Assembly (NCBI RefSeq): GCF_000739695.1
Contig: NZ_BBIO01000002.1
Coordinates: 219,534-283,533 of the forward strand
Direction of reading: 5' to 3'
DNA length: 64,000 bases
Source: Tepidicaulis marinus
Lineage (GTDB): Bacteria; Pseudomonadota; Alphaproteobacteria; Parvibaculales; Parvibaculaceae
Part shown: positions 61,454 through 64,000 of the stretch, one piece after another
How positions within the stretch are numbered: the first letter of the stretch is position 1
Layout of the letters: the number at the start of each line of letters is the position of its first letter
Program-made: the position numbers and the translations under genes
Notes under the pieces: model-generated
Seen by the model: only the letters and a program-made list of their open reading frames with translations
Databases searched by the model: none
Told to the model about the DNA's origin: nothing

Positions 61454-61807
61454 TTTGGCCTCTTTCAACTACGGGTAAGTGGTAATCCGGCGACCGCCCG
61501 CCGAAAGTGAGTCAGGGTCGCGTCAAGAATGTACTCATAAATTGTATTCATGTCAAAATACTCGTTTTAGTTGTGTATTTCGATGCACATCCCCGCCAAA
61601 AAGACTTTTTTCCTGCTCTTTCCGGTCTTTTCACCCTTCCAGCAGGGCCTAATAAGAAGTAGTCCATTTGACAGCCCTCCTGCTTTTGCTCATTTTCTCC
61701 CACCGCCTATTCGCAGAACGGACCGGGCCGCCACTTGCGGGAAAGCAGCGGAACTTGCCGGGGTTACCGGCCTAAGTAATTGTTTTCTTTAAGAGAGTCA
61801 TAACTGC
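61454..61807. other. 354-bp gap, topA upstream region
   Basis: The stretch is AT-richer than its surroundings, most clearly around 61530-61580. It holds a candidate topA promoter at 61668-61696 and no convincing gene. A 73-codon plus-strand open frame in it has no Shine-Dalgarno sequence or recognisable domain and was rejected. Confidence 0.6.
61668..61696 (+). promoter_or_regulatory. Candidate topA promoter
   Basis: A perfect -35 TTGACA (61668-61673) and a 17-bp spacer to CATTTT (61691-61696), a weak -10 (3 of 6). The predicted transcript would start near 61703, giving a leader of about 105 bases before the topA ATG. Confidence 0.4.
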
Positions 61808-64000
61808 ATGGACGTCGTCATTGTCGAATCGCCTGCCAAGGCCAAGACGATCAACAAATATCTCGGCTCGTCCTACAAAGTGTTGGCGTCCTATGGACAC
61901 ATCCGCGACCTCCCCTCCAAGGACGGGTCGGTCAAGCCGGATGAGGACTTCGCCATGGCCTGGGACATGGATGCGAAGTCCAAGAAGCGGGTGAATGAGA
62001 TCGCCGACGCGCTGAAAGGCGCGAACGGGCTGATCCTCGCCACTGACCCGGACCGCGAAGGCGAAGCCATTTCCTGGCACGTTCTGGAAGTCCTGAAGAA
62101 AAAAGGCGTCCTGAAAGACGTCAAAAACATTTCCCGCGTGGTCTTCAACGCCATCACCAAGAAATCCGTGCTGGAGGCGATGGAACATCCGCGCGAGCTC
62201 GACAAAGAGCTGGTGGACGCTTATCTCGCCCGCCGCGCCCTCGACTATCTGGTGGGCTTCACGCTCTCGCCGGTGCTTTGGCGCAAATTGCCGGGCTCCC
62301 GCTCGGCCGGCCGCGTGCAATCCGTCGCGCTGCGCCTTATCTGCGACCGCGAACTCGATATCGAAAAATTCGTTCCGGAAGAATATTGGACGCTCGCCGC
62401 CGATATGCGCACGGGCTCGGATGAGAACTTCGAGGCAAGGCTCTGGACGCTGGACGGCAAGCGCGTCGAAAAATTCGACCTTAACAGCGCCGATGCGGCA
62501 CACGCCGCCAAAGGACGCATTGAAGCCTCGCGCTTTTCCGTGCGCTCGGTGGAAAGCAAACCCGGCCGGCGCAACCCGCAGCCGCCCTTCACCACCTCCA
62601 CGCTGCAGCAGGAAGCGGCGCGCAAGCTCGGCTTTTCCGCCTCGCGCACCATGCAGACAGCCCAGCGCCTTTATGAAGGGGTGGATATCGACGGCGAGAC
62701 GACGGGTCTCATCACCTATATGCGGACGGACGGCGTGCAGATCGAGCCCGAAGCGCTCGCCCAGACCCGCAATGTCATCCAGAACGAATATGGCGAGCCT
62801 TATCTGCCCTCTTCCGCGCGCGAGTATCAGACCAAGGCAAAGAACGCCCAGGAAGCGCACGAGGCCATCCGCCCGACCGATGTTGCGCGCCTGCCCTCGC
62901 AGCTTGAAAAAATTCTCGATGCCGATCAGCACCGCCTTTACGACCTGATCTGGAAGCGCACCGTGGCAAGCCAGATGGAAAGCGTGCGCCTCGACCGCAC
63001 GACCATCGACATTACCTCCGCCGACAACCGGATCGGCCTGCGCGCCACCGGCTCCGTCATCACCTTCGACGGCTTTCTGAAAATCTATCAGGAAGGGCGC
63101 GACGATGAAGTGGACGGCGAGGACGGCAACCGCCTGCCGAAAGTCGCCATGGGAGATGCGCTCGGCCTTGGCGAAGTCAAAGCCGATCAGCATTTCACCG
63201 AGCCGCCGCCGCGCTTCACCGAAGCCAGTCTCGTCAAGCGGCTGGAAGAGCTGGGCATCGGCCGCCCCTCGACTTACGCCTCCACGCTTTCCGTGCTGCG
63301 CGACCGCGGCTATGTCCATATGGACAAGAACCGCTTCGTGCCCGAGGACAAGGGCCGTCTCGTCACCGCCTTCCTCGAAAACTTCTTCACGCAATATGTG
63401 GAATATTCCTTCACGGCGGATCTGGAAGAAAAGCTCGACCAGATTTCTGCGGGCGAGCTCGACTGGAAGGAAGTGCTGCGCGACTTCTGGAAGAACTTTA
63501 CCGGCGCCGTCGATGAAGCGCTCGAACTGCGCATCACCCATGTGCTCGACCGGCTGAACGAGGTCCTCGGCCCGCATGTCTTCCCGCCGAAGGAAGACGG
63601 CTCGGACCCGCGCGCCTGTCCCTCCTGCGAGACAGGCCAGCTTTCCTTGAAGGTCGGCCGCTTCGGCGCTTTTGTCGGCTGCTCGAATTATCCCGAGTGC
63701 AAATTCACCCGCCAGCTCACCAAATCCAACGAGGAAGCCGTGGCCGGCGACAAGGTGCTCGGCCAAGACCCGGAAACGGGCAAGGATGTGATGCTGAAAA
63801 GCGGCCGCTTCGGCCCTTACATTCAGCTCGGCGAGGCCGAAGGCGGCGAGAAGCCGAAACGCGCCGGTATCCCGAAAGGCTGGAGCGTCGCCGATATCGA
63901 TTTCGAGCAGGCCCTGCAGCTTCTCTCTCTGCCGCGCGACGTCGGGCCCCATCCCGATGACGGGGAGATGATCACTGCCGGGCTCGGGCGCTACGGCCCC
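61808..64000 (+). CDS. topA: DNA topoisomerase I, 3' truncated by the window
   Basis: 731 codons are open to the last base, so the C-terminus lies beyond the window. The TOPRIM domain shows MDVVIVESPAKAKTINKYLG and LATDPDREGEAISWH, with Asp-x-Asp and Glu binding magnesium. The core has PFTTSTLQQEAARKLGFSA and the active-site Tyr304 in TTGLITYMRTDG. A four-Cys zinc finger follows (CPSC from about 604, then CSNYPEC). Type IA enzymes relax negative supercoils. The gene is the last of the ruvX-pyrB-pyrC-plsY-dprA-topA order; rnr would be expected downstream. Confidence 0.97.
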   Translation, partial: MDVVIVESPAKAKTINKYLGSSYKVLASYGHIRDLPSKDGSVKPDEDFAMAWDMDAKSKKRVNEIADALKGANGLILATDPDREGEAISWHVLEVLKKKGVLKDVKNISRVVFNAITKKSVLEAMEHPRELDKELVDAYLARRALDYLVGFTLSPVLWRKLPGSRSAGRVQSVALRLICDRELDIEKFVPEEYWTLAADMRTGSDENFEARLWTLDGKRVEKFDLNSADAAHAAKGRIEASRFSVRSVESKPGRRNPQPPFTTSTLQQEAARKLGFSASRTMQTAQRLYEGVDIDGETTGLITYMRTDGVQIEPEALAQTRNVIQNEYGEPYLPSSAREYQTKAKNAQEAHEAIRPTDVARLPSQLEKILDADQHRLYDLIWKRTVASQMESVRLDRTTIDITSADNRIGLRATGSVITFDGFLKIYQEGRDDEVDGEDGNRLPKVAMGDALGLGEVKADQHFTEPPPRFTEASLVKRLEELGIGRPSTYASTLSVLRDRGYVHMDKNRFVPEDKGRLVTAFLENFFTQYVEYSFTADLEEKLDQISAGELDWKEVLRDFWKNFTGAVDEALELRITHVLDRLNEVLGPHVFPPKEDGSDPRACPSCETGQLSLKVGRFGAFVGCSNYPECKFTRQLTKSNEEAVAGDKVLGQDPETGKDVMLKSGRFGPYIQLGEAEGGEKPKRAGIPKGWSVADIDFEQALQLLSLPRDVGPHPDDGEMITAGLGRYGP

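Noticed and set aside
61571..61792. 73-codon plus-strand frame upstream of topA
   Set aside because: No Shine-Dalgarno sequence, Phe/Ser/Pro-rich composition, no domain, and it runs over the likely topA promoter.
61772..63952. 726-codon minus-strand open frame opposite topA
   Set aside because: Antisense shadow of topA; composition is typical of the reverse strand of a GC-rich gene and no family is recognised.

Overview
The window (64 kb, GC-rich, coding on both strands) looks like a chromosomal segment of an alphaproteobacterium, probably in or near the Hyphomicrobiales (Parvibaculum/Rhodobiaceae-like). The main reason is gene order. One block on the minus strand runs smpB/dapA, folK, rpoZ, rsh, pyrE, pdxJ, acpS, lepB, rnc, era, recO. 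A second, on the plus strand, runs ruvX, pyrB, pyrC, plsY, dprA, topA, with gatCAB divergent. Both are typical of this class. The genus is a guess; the class is well supported. No prophage, insertion sequence, CRISPR array or rRNA was seen, and the only RNA gene found is a tRNA-Ser(GCU).

Layout. 1-5.7 kb: the end of a penicillin-acylase-type Ntn hydrolase, then a minus-strand energy-transduction operon (ExbB, two ExbD paralogues, a TonB-like protein with an unfamiliar C-terminal domain) divergent from a MarR regulator. A flavin reductase follows, converging on and overlapping the MarR gene. 6-15 kb: motA-motB without other flagellar genes, an RDD protein, an SLC13/TrkA-C permease, the protein-tag transferase Bpt/Ate, and a TRAP transporter operon (TakP-like) with a small anchored protein. 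15-31.5 kb: parC and the conserved housekeeping block, with a UdgB uracil-DNA glycosylase, an SDR plus molybdopterin-oxidoreductase pair, a MAPEG protein, smpB and dapA. 31.7-40 kb: a lytic transglycosylase, an alpha/beta hydrolase, a methyltransferase-amino acid permease operon, a thiolase/DUF35 pair, MgtC and VOC proteins. 40-50 kb: tRNA-Ser, a small membrane protein with a TetR-type double operator, a DUF2946-YcnI-TonB-receptor group that looks like copper handling, a Bcr/CflA exporter, TesB, Sel1, a GST, and a lysine-rich histone-H1-like protein. 50-64 kb: gatCAB, ruvX, an AEC transporter, an AidB-like acyl-CoA dehydrogenase, pyrB-pyrC, plsY, dprA and the start of topA.

The most interesting find is at 37147-37316 on the minus strand, just upstream of the methyltransferase-APC permease operon. 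It has the layout of a complete ribosome-mediated tryptophan attenuator. A promoter is placed so that transcription would begin at an ATG. It opens a 22-codon leader with adjacent Trp codons 18 and 19 that stops inside hairpin 1:2. Mutually exclusive 2:3 and 3:4 pairings follow, and the 3:4 stem ends in six T. Attenuators of this kind are known for trp biosynthesis genes; one in front of a methyltransferase and an APC-family amino acid permease would be a tryptophan-sensing uptake or modification operon that I do not recognise as described.

Other points: one of the two ExbD proteins has Asn where the proton-carrying Asp normally sits. The PyrC next to pyrB lacks the second His of the HxH metal motif, so it may be a structural, non-catalytic dihydroorotase homologue. 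Three 11-bp direct repeats lie upstream of dapA. Dispersed REP-like palindromes occur at three sites. All functions are read from sequence patterns without database searches.
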